Shown here: one piece after another, positions 1 through 7,371 of the stretch | Position numbering within the stretch: position 1 is the stretch's first letter | Layout of the letters: each line of letters opens with the position of its first letter | Origin: Legionellales bacterium UBA4722 | GTDB lineage: Bacteria; Pseudomonadota; Gammaproteobacteria; DSM-16500 | Length of the DNA: 8,411 nt | NCBI GenBank assembly: GCA_002404295.1 | Contig: DHJK01000203.1 | Span: 8,664-17,074, forward strand | Reading direction: 5' to 3' | The notes under the pieces: generated by a model | The model's input: only the letters and a program-made list of their open reading frames with translations | What the model was told of the DNA's origin: nothing | Database searches by the model: none | Made by a program: the position numbers and the translations under genes

Positions 1-1020
1 ACTTTCTGCAGTGCTACTTAATTTATCAAATTCTTTAACGATATTATTTTTGTTTTTTTGAATTGAAATGATTGTTTTTTGTAATATGACCTCTTCGTCA
101 TTTAACGTCTGACGCAAAGAAAATATATTTTGTGGTGCTTTTATGAGTTTTAGCAATACCATATTAAATTGCGATTGAATATCTGTCACCTTCTTCTGAA
201 TATCTGGAATATTTTTTGTTGTTATAATAAGTCTTATTAATTCATCTTGGGTTGATTGTAGCAGTTGAACAATCTCATTATCGCGAATATTCATTAACAT
301 ATCTGAATTTTCTTCGATAGAGGCTTGATGTATTAAGTCAGCCAGGATTGCAAAATTAATATTAAGTTGGTCACTCACTAACAGCGCTTCAATAAAGCGG
401 CTATTTAATAATTCTTTCAAAGCATCTCGAAATTTCAATTTATTCGCTGTGGAATTTAGCAAATTACCTGGTAGTAAATAAGCGTCAACTTGATTATCTT
501 TTAGCTTTTCTTGATAAACTAGCGTCCCGCTAATATCATCAGAAATAGTACGCATCGCCGCTAATTCATTATTTATGACAGCGGTTAATTTAGTTAATTC
601 ATCTTTTTTTCTTAATAAATTTTCTGACAAAGTATATAATTTCGTATCATCTGCTAAAAATTGCGGATAGCGTTCTTCTAATGAATTTAACGCTTGCACC
701 ATAGCTATAGGTTGGTTTTCAATATTGCTTAACAATGTGACACCTTGCATAAACTTAGTAGAAAATTTAATATTAGAAGGTATGGCAGTAATATCTGTGA
801 CTTTGCGTGCTACCAGAATATTTTCCTGTCTGGCAAAAAAGTTCACTAAAGCATTACTCATGTAACTTCGCGCTGTTTTTATCGTGCTTGCTTTCACTAG
901 ATAATTTTGGTTTTTTGCTAATTGCGCATTAAAATACAATGCTACTGCACTCAATATAAGCAATGACATAACAGCTATTAGCAATAGTCCTTGAAACACT
1001 TTTTTAATTGACAACTTCAT
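1..1020 (-). CDS. Membrane-anchored sensor protein with large helical extracytoplasmic domain (partial, C-terminus off window)
   Basis: The frame is open for 340 codons from an ATG at 1018-1020 to the window edge. The start is fixed by AAGG (1028-1031 on the complement), 7 nt upstream, and by an in-frame TAG just before it. Residues 1-7 are basic (K2, K6, K7) and residues 8-30 form one hydrophobic membrane helix. Residues 31-340 are hydrophilic, rich in Leu, Asn, Gln, Lys and Glu, with heptad-like spacing and no cysteine, as expected of a helical bundle. No second membrane helix, HAMP, kinase or methyl-accepting domain is reached, so the output domain is unknown. The layout resembles sensors with TorS-type or HBM-type periplasmic bundles (hybrid histidine kinases or chemoreceptors), which have a second membrane helix after roughly 300 residues. 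It lies 21 bp downstream of a periplasmic binding protein gene, which suggests that protein is its partner. A sensor role is likely; kinase versus chemoreceptor versus c-di-GMP enzyme cannot be decided. Confidence 0.8.
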   Translation of the reverse strand, partial: MKLSIKKVFQGLLLIAVMSLLILSAVALYFNAQLAKNQNYLVKASTIKTARSYMSNALVNFFARQENILVARKVTDITAIPSNIKFSTKFMQGVTLLSNIENQPIAMVQALNSLEERYPQFLADDTKLYTLSENLLRKKDELTKLTAVINNELAAMRTISDDISGTLVYQEKLKDNQVDAYLLPGNLLNSTANKLKFRDALKELLNSRFIEALLVSDQLNINFAILADLIHQASIEENSDMLMNIRDNEIVQLLQSTQDELIRLIITTKNIPDIQKKVTDIQSQFNMVLLKLIKAPQNIFSLRQTLNDEEVILQKTIISIQKNKNNIVKEFDKLSSTAES

Positions 1021-1041
1021 ACTATTACCTTGCTAATCATT

Positions 1042-2259
1042 TTATTTGCTTTTTACAGTAAGCGTTGTCCAATTTAATGGTACAAGCTTCCCCTCTTTTA
1101 AGATCGTAGGCCAAACAGTGTGTAGCGCTTGATGGTGAATTTTATCAAAACTAATCATTTCACCTATGCCAATATCTACATTGTGCATATTTTCAAATAC
1201 ATCAATCAAACCTTCACGAGTCAATTTATTTTCCAATGCTGCTTTTTGTAACCCAGCCACAAATAGCTTAGCCGCCAGATAACCCTCCAACGAACCCAAG
1301 CCAGGTTCTACTCCTGGAAAATAACTATTCATATCATGATGATAATCGCGTATCGCCGCTAAATCCGTACTAAAATAGGGAACCACTTGAGTGATAATGA
1401 CATTGTTGCTATTTTTTCCCAAACCACGAGCGATTGCATTCGTCCCTACGAAAGATACATTAAGAAAAAGCGTATTAGGGAATTGTTGCTTAGCAAGTTC
1501 GATAAATTTTGCATTAGGCGCATAAGCCCCTACCATAATAATAGCTTTGGGTATTATTTTCGAATTCATAATGTGCGTTAAACCTGCTTCTACATTTAAC
1601 GTATTACGCACATAACGACCATAAGGTAATAATTCTGGATTAGAATAACCAGTTGCTTTTAACGCTTTCATAGCACCTTGATAACCTGAATCACCATAAG
1701 CATCATTTTGCGTAAAAAAAGCCAATTCATCTGGTTTAATGCCAACTGACAATAAACCTTTTATCATAGCGGATGTCTCTTCTTCGTAACTGGCACGAAA
1801 ATTGATAACGTAACGGTCAGGCGGATCTTTGCGAAGCACACCTGCGCCAGTAAATGCGCCAAATAACAGGGTTTTCTTTTCATTTGCAATAGGAACAGTC
1901 ACGATAGCAGTCGGTGTACCCACATTACCAATCACCGCAATCACCTCATCATTGTCAATTAACTGGCGCATATTAGGCGCAGCTAGTGCAGGTTCATATT
2001 GATCGTCCAGAGCAATTAATTCCAGTTTTCTCCCATCAATACCGCCAGCTGTGTTTATTTTTTTAAAATAGGCTTCTATACCCCGCTTCATGTCTTGACC
2101 AAGGTCTTTTGCAGGGCCACTTAAAGCAGTAGTCATCCCTATTTTGATTGTCTTGATATCTGGCAATGGCGGACTTGCTATTGTTATATTAGAGTTAAAT
2201 AGACTGAGACAAGCTAGAATTAAAATGGACTCGGTTACTATTCGATATTTATTTTTCAT
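1042..2259 (-). CDS. LivJ-type periplasmic substrate-binding protein (Peripla_BP_6 family)
   Basis: This 405-residue protein starts with a signal peptide: basic n-region MKNKYR, hydrophobic residues 11-21, and a plausible signal peptidase I site after A28 (TIA|S). An alternative is ILAC at 14-17, a poor lipobox. The mature part is a type I periplasmic-binding fold of the branched-chain amino acid/amide/urea group. It shows the first-strand motif IGMTTALSGPA (40-50), GTPTA (114-118), FTGAG (136-140), NDAYGDSG (185-192) and the late LEGYLAAK helix (324-331), all usual for the family, at normal length. An SD-like AGGA (2267-2270, complement) lies 7 nt from ATG, and an in-frame TAG upstream fixes the start. 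No permease or ATPase gene is adjacent. The neighbours are a c-di-GMP regulator 57 bp upstream and a membrane sensor 21 bp downstream, so the protein probably presents a ligand to a sensor instead of feeding a transporter. The ligand cannot be read from sequence; amino acids are the family's commonest ligands. Confidence 0.92.
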   Translation of the reverse strand: MKNKYRIVTESILILACLSLFNSNITIASPPLPDIKTIKIGMTTALSGPAKDLGQDMKRGIEAYFKKINTAGGIDGRKLELIALDDQYEPALAAPNMRQLIDNDEVIAVIGNVGTPTAIVTVPIANEKKTLLFGAFTGAGVLRKDPPDRYVINFRASYEEETSAMIKGLLSVGIKPDELAFFTQNDAYGDSGYQGAMKALKATGYSNPELLPYGRYVRNTLNVEAGLTHIMNSKIIPKAIIMVGAYAPNAKFIELAKQQFPNTLFLNVSFVGTNAIARGLGKNSNNVIITQVVPYFSTDLAAIRDYHHDMNSYFPGVEPGLGSLEGYLAAKLFVAGLQKAALENKLTREGLIDVFENMHNVDIGIGEMISFDKIHHQALHTVWPTILKEGKLVPLNWTTLTVKSK

Positions 2260-2316
2260 GATATCGTCCTTTTTTTTGAAAGCTAAAATATAATAAGGTC
2301 GTACTATTTTTTATTT

Positions 2317-4569
2317 TTATAAAATCTGCTTAGCTAACATATTCCGAATCTCCTCTTTGCCAGACATCACTAATTCCAAATCAGTGATAGAGAGTGGCTT
2401 GCTAAAATAAAATCCTTGAATGTCTCCACATTTATTCAAATTTAAAAAATCAAGCTGTTGCTCTGTTTCAACACCTTCGGCTAATACTTCTAAATTTAAA
2501 CTATGCGCCATGGTGATAATTGCTTGAATAATCACTTCATCGCCGCGATTAAGTAAAATATTTTGTACAAATGATTTATCTATTTTAAGCCTGTCAAGAT
2601 GGATATTCTTGAGGTAGCTTAAGCTAGAATAGCCCGTGCCAAAATCATCAAGCGCAATATGCAATCCTAGATCTTTTAATGTATTAATTGTATCGATAAC
2701 ACTAATATTGCTGATGATAGAATTTTCTGTTAGCTCTAATTCAAGATATTTAGGGTCGAGCTTTGTTTCCTCTAAAATATTTTTGACTATTTCGACGAGA
2801 TTATACTGATTTAATTGCTGCGTTGTTATATTCACAGCAACACGAATAGGCGGCATTCCAGCATCTTGCCATGCTTTATTCTGCAGACAAGCCGTTCTTA
2901 AAACCCACTCGCCAATAGGAACAATGAGTCCAGCTTCTTCTGCTAACGGTATAAAATCGATAGGCAAAATGACGCCTTTGGTAGGATGATTCCAGCGTAC
3001 CAATGCTTCAACAGCACTGATTGTTCCCGATTTAACATCAATTTGGGGTTGATAAAGTAAAAACAATTCATTATTAATCAGCGCCTGTCGTAACTGCATT
3101 TCTTTTTCTAGCGCCTCCAGGCTCTCTTTGTTCAGTGTTTCTCTATAAAATTGAAATTGATTAGTGCCGGATTTTTTTGCAAGATACATGGCAGCATCCG
3201 CGTTTCGCAATAAAATATCAGCATTTTTTCCATCTTGAGGATAAAGACTGATGCCAATACTCGTCGATATAATAAGCTCCCTGTTAGCAACTGTAAATGC
3301 ATCATTAAAAACGTTTAATATCTTAGTCGCTAAACGTCTTACATTCATTTCATCATCGATATCTTTCAAGACAATAACAAATTCATCGCCACCTAATCTC
3401 GCGACAAGATCACATGAACGAGTTATTCCCTGCAATCTTTTAGCCACTTCACGAAGCAACTCATCGCCTGCGGCATGGCTTAAACTATCATTGATTAATT
3501 TAAAGCGGTTTAGATCAAAGAACAAAACAGCAAAATGATCTCTTTTTCTATGTGAATCGATTACCGATTTTTCTAAAATTTCTTCAAGAAACACACGATT
3601 AGGTAACCCCGTCAGTCCATCATGACTTGCTTGAAATTTTAACTCTTCTTCAAGACGAGCACGTTGAGTGATATCACGAAAACTATAGACTCTACCTATC
3701 GTTTCTTTCTCAAGTTTTTGAGGTTGTGAATAATATTCAAATATTCGTCCATCTTTACATTTCATCATGCCCAGACTAATTTTTTCAGGATTTGTAGTGT
3801 AACCTTTAATTTCTTGTAAAAAAGTTTCTTTATCAATGAGTTCATTAGAAAAATGATCAAGAAATAACATATAGTTCTTCTGGACTTCAATTGTCTCTGG
3901 AATCTTCCATACTGCGAGAAATCTTTTATTATAATCAACCACATTACCTAGTTGATCGACAACAACGATCCCATCCGTGGATGATTCAAGTGTCGCTCGC
4001 AAACGCGACATGGATTGATGCAGATTGTCCGTACGATCTTTAACGCGTTGCTCAAGTGTAGACGTATGACGAGTGGAATCCTGTAACAGCTGCCATTTTC
4101 TAGTGAGTGCGCATGCGAGTTGCCGAACAGCAATAAGATCAAACGGTTTTTTTAAGATAAGTAAATTGTCTGATTTACCTAATTGCGAAACCGTCTCTTC
4201 CCATGAGTAATCAGAATAAGCAGTACAAATCACAATTTGGATACCCTTATCTAACTCCCAAATATGCTTAATTGTTTCAACACCATCCCAACCAGGCGGC
4301 ATACGTATATCAACAAACGCCAGCGCATAAGGGCGGCCTTCTTTGATTGCCAAAGCAATTTTATCAACCCCTTCTCTGCCTTGTGATGCCGTATCAATTA
4401 AAAACTCAGGTAGCAAGATATTTTCTGCCTCCTGCTCACCGAAAATTTGTTTTTTTAATTCATCCACTTCAGATAGTTTCTGAGTATTCGTCAACACTTT
4501 AATGAAATCGTGATGGATTTCTAAATTATCATCAATAACTAAAATACGAAAATCATATGGATCTTTCAT
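2317..4569 (-). CDS. Response regulator with REC-PAS-GGDEF-EAL domains (c-di-GMP synthesis/degradation)
   Basis: This is a 750-residue cytoplasmic protein, numbered here from the ATG at 4567-4569. REC covers about 7-155, with acidic pair D13/D14, phospho-acceptor D87 in FVDIRMPPGWDG, T116 and K141 before Pro. A segment of about 25 residues lengthens the region between helix 1 and strand 2 (about 30-58). A short coiled linker (about 170-190) leads to PAS (about 190-303), then GGDEF (about 310-475) with an intact GGDEF at 393-397 and an RxxD inhibitory site (R384, D387) five residues before it. EAL (about 485-745) keeps EAL at 521-523, N580, E615, D641/D642, K662, E698 and Q718. Both diguanylate cyclase and phosphodiesterase activities are therefore possible, with phosphorylation from the upstream kinase as the likely switch. 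The start is chosen because AGGAG (4578-4582, complement) lies 8 nt before ATG; an in-frame GTG at 4576-4578 overlaps that AGGAG. It overlaps the kinase gene by 17 bp, which points to translational coupling. Confidence 0.95.
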   Translation of the reverse strand: MKDPYDFRILVIDDNLEIHHDFIKVLTNTQKLSEVDELKKQIFGEQEAENILLPEFLIDTASQGREGVDKIALAIKEGRPYALAFVDIRMPPGWDGVETIKHIWELDKGIQIVICTAYSDYSWEETVSQLGKSDNLLILKKPFDLIAVRQLACALTRKWQLLQDSTRHTSTLEQRVKDRTDNLHQSMSRLRATLESSTDGIVVVDQLGNVVDYNKRFLAVWKIPETIEVQKNYMLFLDHFSNELIDKETFLQEIKGYTTNPEKISLGMMKCKDGRIFEYYSQPQKLEKETIGRVYSFRDITQRARLEEELKFQASHDGLTGLPNRVFLEEILEKSVIDSHRKRDHFAVLFFDLNRFKLINDSLSHAAGDELLREVAKRLQGITRSCDLVARLGGDEFVIVLKDIDDEMNVRRLATKILNVFNDAFTVANRELIISTSIGISLYPQDGKNADILLRNADAAMYLAKKSGTNQFQFYRETLNKESLEALEKEMQLRQALINNELFLLYQPQIDVKSGTISAVEALVRWNHPTKGVILPIDFIPLAEEAGLIVPIGEWVLRTACLQNKAWQDAGMPPIRVAVNITTQQLNQYNLVEIVKNILEETKLDPKYLELELTENSIISNISVIDTINTLKDLGLHIALDDFGTGYSSLSYLKNIHLDRLKIDKSFVQNILLNRGDEVIIQAIITMAHSLNLEVLAEGVETEQQLDFLNLNKCGDIQGFYFSKPLSITDLELVMSGKEEIRNMLAKQIL

Positions 4570-6004
4570 ACATTTCACTCCTATCTGCGATTGAATTCAT
4601 TGGCAATGTCAAAGTAAATGTTGAACCATGGCCTATACCTTCACTTTCAACATGCAATTCACCACCTAGCTCTTTTGCCAGCAATGCACTACTATGCAAA
4701 CCGAATCCATGGCCTTTAAGTTTTGTGGTAAATCCAAACGAAAAAACTTTCGTTAAATTATCAGCTGAAATCCCAAGGCCGGTGTCTGTAATACTAATTT
4801 CAATATCTTTTTTATTTGGATTAATCTTGGAAGAAATAGATATTTTTTTAATAAGTGTCGGATCAACAACAATGAGTGCATCCTTCGCATTCTGTAGTAA
4901 ATTTAATAAAATTTGCATAATTTTATTTTTATCCGTTTGTATAGCAAGACTAGAATCATAATTCTTTTCAAGTTGAATACCATTTTTTTTCAAAGTATCT
5001 TCGACAACCATAACAGCTGCGTTTATAACTTCAGAAAGAGAAACCTCTTCTATCATTTTAGAAACACCACTAAAAGTATTCTGTATTGAAACAATCTCCT
5101 TTATGTGGGTTATTTTTTCATTTAGCCGTGCAATCTCTTTGTTAACAATTCCATAGTTAATTTCCATAATTTTTTTTGATTCCAAAAGATAGGCAGGTAT
5201 TAATTTCCCTTTTGGATCTTCTGTCAAATAATTTTTCTGAATAGGTAAGTTTTCATGGATCATTTTAATAGCAGTAGAAATATTATCGATATCCAATTCT
5301 TGTATGCTTCGCTTGATCAATTCAGCAGAAATATTGACACTATTCAGAATATTCCCAATATTATGTAACACACCCGTCGCGATTTCCGCCATACCTGCTT
5401 TACGTGCTGACGCTGCAAGTTGTAAATTCAACTTATGCAGTTCATCTTCAGATTCCTTTCTTTTCGTGATATCCATTGCAATACCTGATAGGTAACGTCT
5501 AGGTTTGTTGTCCATGGTTACGTGCGCATGTCCTGCAAAATAAAACCAGCGATCTTTATCATTCAAGTCATTTTTTATTTTAGCTTCTAGCTCATAATCT
5601 TCACCCATCATCCATGCATAATCGATTAAACTTTTCAAGATATTACGATCCTCTTCACTAAACCTATTCAATAATTCATCAAAAGAGGGGATGGGCTGCG
5701 CGGGATCACAATTATATAAATTATACATCTCTTTTGACCAGGTAATGCTTCCTGTTTCACGGTCATAATACCAATAACCTAGATGAGCAATTTGTTGGGC
5801 ACTTTCTAATTTTAAATTTAATTCGGTTGTTTCGCGTGATGAAACTTCATTGGCAATTTTGTTTAAATATCTCTCCTGATCAGATTCTTGATAGACTTTA
5901 TCTATTCGCTTTAATAGTTCCTGCCACTGTTCAAGCGTAGGCGCCTGGTCTTCACCTAAGCCAATTCGACGCAACTGCCTTTTTAATAAAGTGTGATAGA
6001 CCAT
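4553..6004 (-). CDS. Soluble PAS-domain sensor histidine kinase with atypical HNIGN H-box
   Basis: This 483-residue protein has no membrane segment. Residues about 4-58 form a conserved N-terminal module (LLKRQLRRIGL near 6-16, RYL at 45-47, SSRE at 55-58), which I recall seeing in front of other bacterial kinases and GGDEF proteins. A PAS domain of the PAS_3 type covers about 65-182 and ends in the usual DITKRKESE. The dimerisation/phospho-acceptor helix holds ATGVLHNIGN with H214; the residue after it is N215, not the common Glu or Asp, and N218 sits at +4. The ATPase domain has N372 in the N-box (LLNLLQNAKDA), G1 DTGLG at 407-411 and G2 GHGFGL at 431-436, so it should bind ATP. ATG is the only plausible start: an in-frame TAA lies four codons upstream. 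The SD is weak (AGAGG 12 nt away), so translation may depend on the FIST gene 43 bp upstream. It lacks its own receiver; the overlapping REC protein is the natural target. Confidence 0.93.
   Translation of the reverse strand: MVYHTLLKRQLRRIGLGEDQAPTLEQWQELLKRIDKVYQESDQERYLNKIANEVSSRETTELNLKLESAQQIAHLGYWYYDRETGSITWSKEMYNLYNCDPAQPIPSFDELLNRFSEEDRNILKSLIDYAWMMGEDYELEAKIKNDLNDKDRWFYFAGHAHVTMDNKPRRYLSGIAMDITKRKESEDELHKLNLQLAASARKAGMAEIATGVLHNIGNILNSVNISAELIKRSIQELDIDNISTAIKMIHENLPIQKNYLTEDPKGKLIPAYLLESKKIMEINYGIVNKEIARLNEKITHIKEIVSIQNTFSGVSKMIEEVSLSEVINAAVMVVEDTLKKNGIQLEKNYDSSLAIQTDKNKIMQILLNLLQNAKDALIVVDPTLIKKISISSKINPNKKDIEISITDTGLGISADNLTKVFSFGFTTKLKGHGFGLHSSALLAKELGGELHVESEGIGHGSTFTLTLPMNSIADRSEMYERSI
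4578..4582 (-). promoter_or_regulatory. Shine-Dalgarno sequence that decides the start of the REC-PAS-GGDEF-EAL gene
   Basis: On the complement this reads AGGAG, 8 nt before ATG (4567-4569). The competing in-frame GTG at 4576-4578 shares a base with the SD and so is unlikely to be used. The site lies inside the last codons of the upstream kinase gene, so ribosomes finishing that gene stop at 4553, just past the new start, as expected for translational coupling. Confidence 0.7.
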
Positions 6005-6047
6005 TTTAGTACTTTACCTCTGACGCCTCTAAAGCCCGATTTAATAG

Positions 6048-7205
6048 TCAATTCCCTTCGCAAATTGTAGTCAATGTCATTGTTTGATTATGCAAGTCGC
6101 AAGCACCATCACCAAACGGCGACAATTCACCATAAGAATAAAAACCAATTTGCTGTGCATTGGATGGCAATGATTCTATTGCAGCTTCTGTTTCTTCTTC
6201 TGTACGTTCACCTAGTAATAATCGCCTGCCTACGCAGCTGATTGCAATGGATAACACAGGACTTGGAATACCAGCGTTATTACATTTTGATAATCTAGAA
6301 TTTGCTAACTCGCCTGCTTCATTAGCACCGGCGATTAAGCGATCAAAATTAGCACGCATTAATTGCGCCAAATAACCCGTGGGTACATCTCCTGCAAACG
6401 TTAGTGATTGTTCGTTTTCATCCACAGAAAGAATAGTACGCACTAATTGCCTTGTATCCGTATCATTGATACGAATCGCCAATGGATACAATAAACCCGT
6501 CGCCGGTAATCCAGCTGCTTTTTCTCCTAAATATTCTTTGTATAGCGCTAACGCTGGACGATTATCCAGTTCAAATAAAATATTATTTTTAGAACGAGTG
6601 ATGCGTCTTTCAGGGCCGAAAATATCCCATCCACCGCGTGATCCATGACCTATATGGATATGCTTACCGTATAAACCTACAGCCACAATATGATCTTTTA
6701 ATATCTTGCCTTCTAAGATAGACCAAGTCTGCTTAAAGCGATCTCCATCACCTGCCAAGCCACCCGTAATAATAATTTGTTTTTTTGTTTCATTTAAGCC
6801 TTTCACTAACTCACTGCCATTGACTTTTAATCCATCGGATAAAACAAAAATATTTTGCAAATCATCCGCATCGAGCTGTTTAGCAATTGCCGAACCTGCA
6901 CGATAAGAATCATCAGTGTTGCTAATTTCAATAGATGCTATTTTAAAAGGTGTTTTCTCAAAGCAAATAACCGCTACAGATAAACTATTGTCGGAAATCG
7001 TAGAACCTAAAATTTCACCAGCACTAGAACAACCTATAATTTTTGACTGAGGATAATGTTCAGCAAGTTCGTTAATCGGTGCTGGATTATTGATAAATTC
7101 GGGTGCTGCAAAAATAAGAATAAGTGTTTGCTTAGAATCTAACTCAGGAAATTTTTGTATTGACCAGCCTTTGGATGTGACGTATTGAAAAGTTTCTAGC
7201 TTCAT
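6048..7205 (-). CDS. FIST domain protein (FIST_N plus FIST_C), cytoplasmic ligand sensor
   Basis: This 385-residue protein has no signal peptide or membrane helix. FIST_N spans about 25-215, with IIGCSSAGEI (56-65), the GGLAGDGDRF segment (148-157) and GHGSRGGWD (187-194). FIST_C spans about 220-365 and carries the family's hallmark SCVGRRLLLGERTEEE (323-338) and GFYSYGELSPF (354-364), followed by LHNQTMTLTTI (371-381). The length is that of a stand-alone FIST protein with no fused output domain. The family is predicted to sense small ligands, possibly amino acids, and is often encoded beside histidine kinases, GGDEF proteins or chemoreceptors; that ligand assignment is prediction, not proof. 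The start is firm: AGGAG lies 6 nt upstream and an in-frame TAA sits five codons before the ATG. As first gene of the operon, upstream of a soluble kinase, it probably supplies that kinase's input by protein-protein contact. Confidence 0.95.
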   Translation of the reverse strand: MKLETFQYVTSKGWSIQKFPELDSKQTLILIFAAPEFINNPAPINELAEHYPQSKIIGCSSAGEILGSTISDNSLSVAVICFEKTPFKIASIEISNTDDSYRAGSAIAKQLDADDLQNIFVLSDGLKVNGSELVKGLNETKKQIIITGGLAGDGDRFKQTWSILEGKILKDHIVAVGLYGKHIHIGHGSRGGWDIFGPERRITRSKNNILFELDNRPALALYKEYLGEKAAGLPATGLLYPLAIRINDTDTRQLVRTILSVDENEQSLTFAGDVPTGYLAQLMRANFDRLIAGANEAGELANSRLSKCNNAGIPSPVLSIAISCVGRRLLLGERTEEETEAAIESLPSNAQQIGFYSYGELSPFGDGACDLHNQTMTLTTICEGN

Positions 7206-7211
7206 AGCTCT

Positions 7212-7216
7212 CTCCT
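7212..7216 (-). promoter_or_regulatory. Strong Shine-Dalgarno of the FIST gene
   Basis: The complement reads AGGAG (within AAAAGGAGAG), 6 nt before the ATG at 7203-7205. It is the best ribosome site in the window by match and spacing, in line with the FIST gene opening the operon. Confidence 0.7.
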
Positions 7217-7256
7217 TTTATTTACCGTCCTACTCTATCTATCTTACTCCTTTTAT
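7212..7256 (-). repeat. Direct repeat of a 10-mer containing the SD, 35 bp apart
   Basis: ATAAAAGGAG (complement) occurs exactly at 7212-7221 and again at 7247-7256. The copy nearer the gene is its ribosome site; the farther one is not followed by a usable start codon. It could be a second ribosome standby site, a trace of a small duplication, or chance in A-rich leader DNA. Confidence 0.4.
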
Positions 7257-7320
7257 GCGCCTCGTTGTGTTGCTTTTTGTAAGTTTACTAATTTGTTGAT
7301 TTATATAAAATTTTAGAAAG

Positions 7321-7349
7321 TGAGCTTGCGCGTGATAATCCACAGCTCA
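7321..7349. repeat. Inverted repeat TGAGCT...AGCTCA in the divergent promoter region
   Basis: TGAGCT (7321-7326) and AGCTCA (7344-7349) are perfect inverted copies with centres 23 bp apart, about two helical turns. The spacing suits a dimeric or cooperative regulator bound between the two divergent genes, upstream of the 7372 promoter. Six-base arms are short, so chance is possible. Confidence 0.3.
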
Positions 7350-7371
7350 GACAGCATGACAGATAAATATA

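Larger units (their letters stand above)
1021..7205 (-). other. Probable five-gene signalling operon (genes listed from 7205 down to beyond position 1)
   Basis: Five genes in the same direction are separated by 43, -17, 57 and 21 bp, with no hairpin-plus-T-run terminator in any gap. The products form a coherent set: FIST sensor, soluble kinase, c-di-GMP response regulator, periplasmic binding protein and membrane sensor. The 57-bp gap before the binding protein gene (2260-2316) is the only place where an internal promoter could fit, but no good -35/-10 pair is seen there. Confidence 0.65.

Noticed and set aside
2260..2316. Possible terminator between the GGDEF-EAL gene and the binding protein gene
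   Set aside because: The T-run near 2270-2277 is an A-run on the transcribed sense strand and belongs to the ribosome site of the next gene. No GC-rich hairpin precedes it.
3251..3538. Plus-strand open frame of 95 codons opposite the GGDEF domain
   Set aside because: It is antisense to well conserved GGDEF coding sequence and has Ser/Leu-rich shadow composition with no known motif.
4576..4578. GTG start for the REC-PAS-GGDEF-EAL gene
   Set aside because: It overlaps the AGGAG ribosome site by one base, whereas the ATG three codons later has ideal spacing.
4557..4961. Plus-strand open frame of 134 codons opposite the kinase ATPase domain
   Set aside because: It lies fully antisense to a gene with intact N, G1 and G2 motifs, and its translation has no recognisable domain. 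It is a by-product of the opposite strand's codons.
6160..6906. Three plus-strand open frames opposite the FIST gene
   Set aside because: All are antisense shadows of a full-length, motif-complete FIST protein, with no independent evidence of coding.
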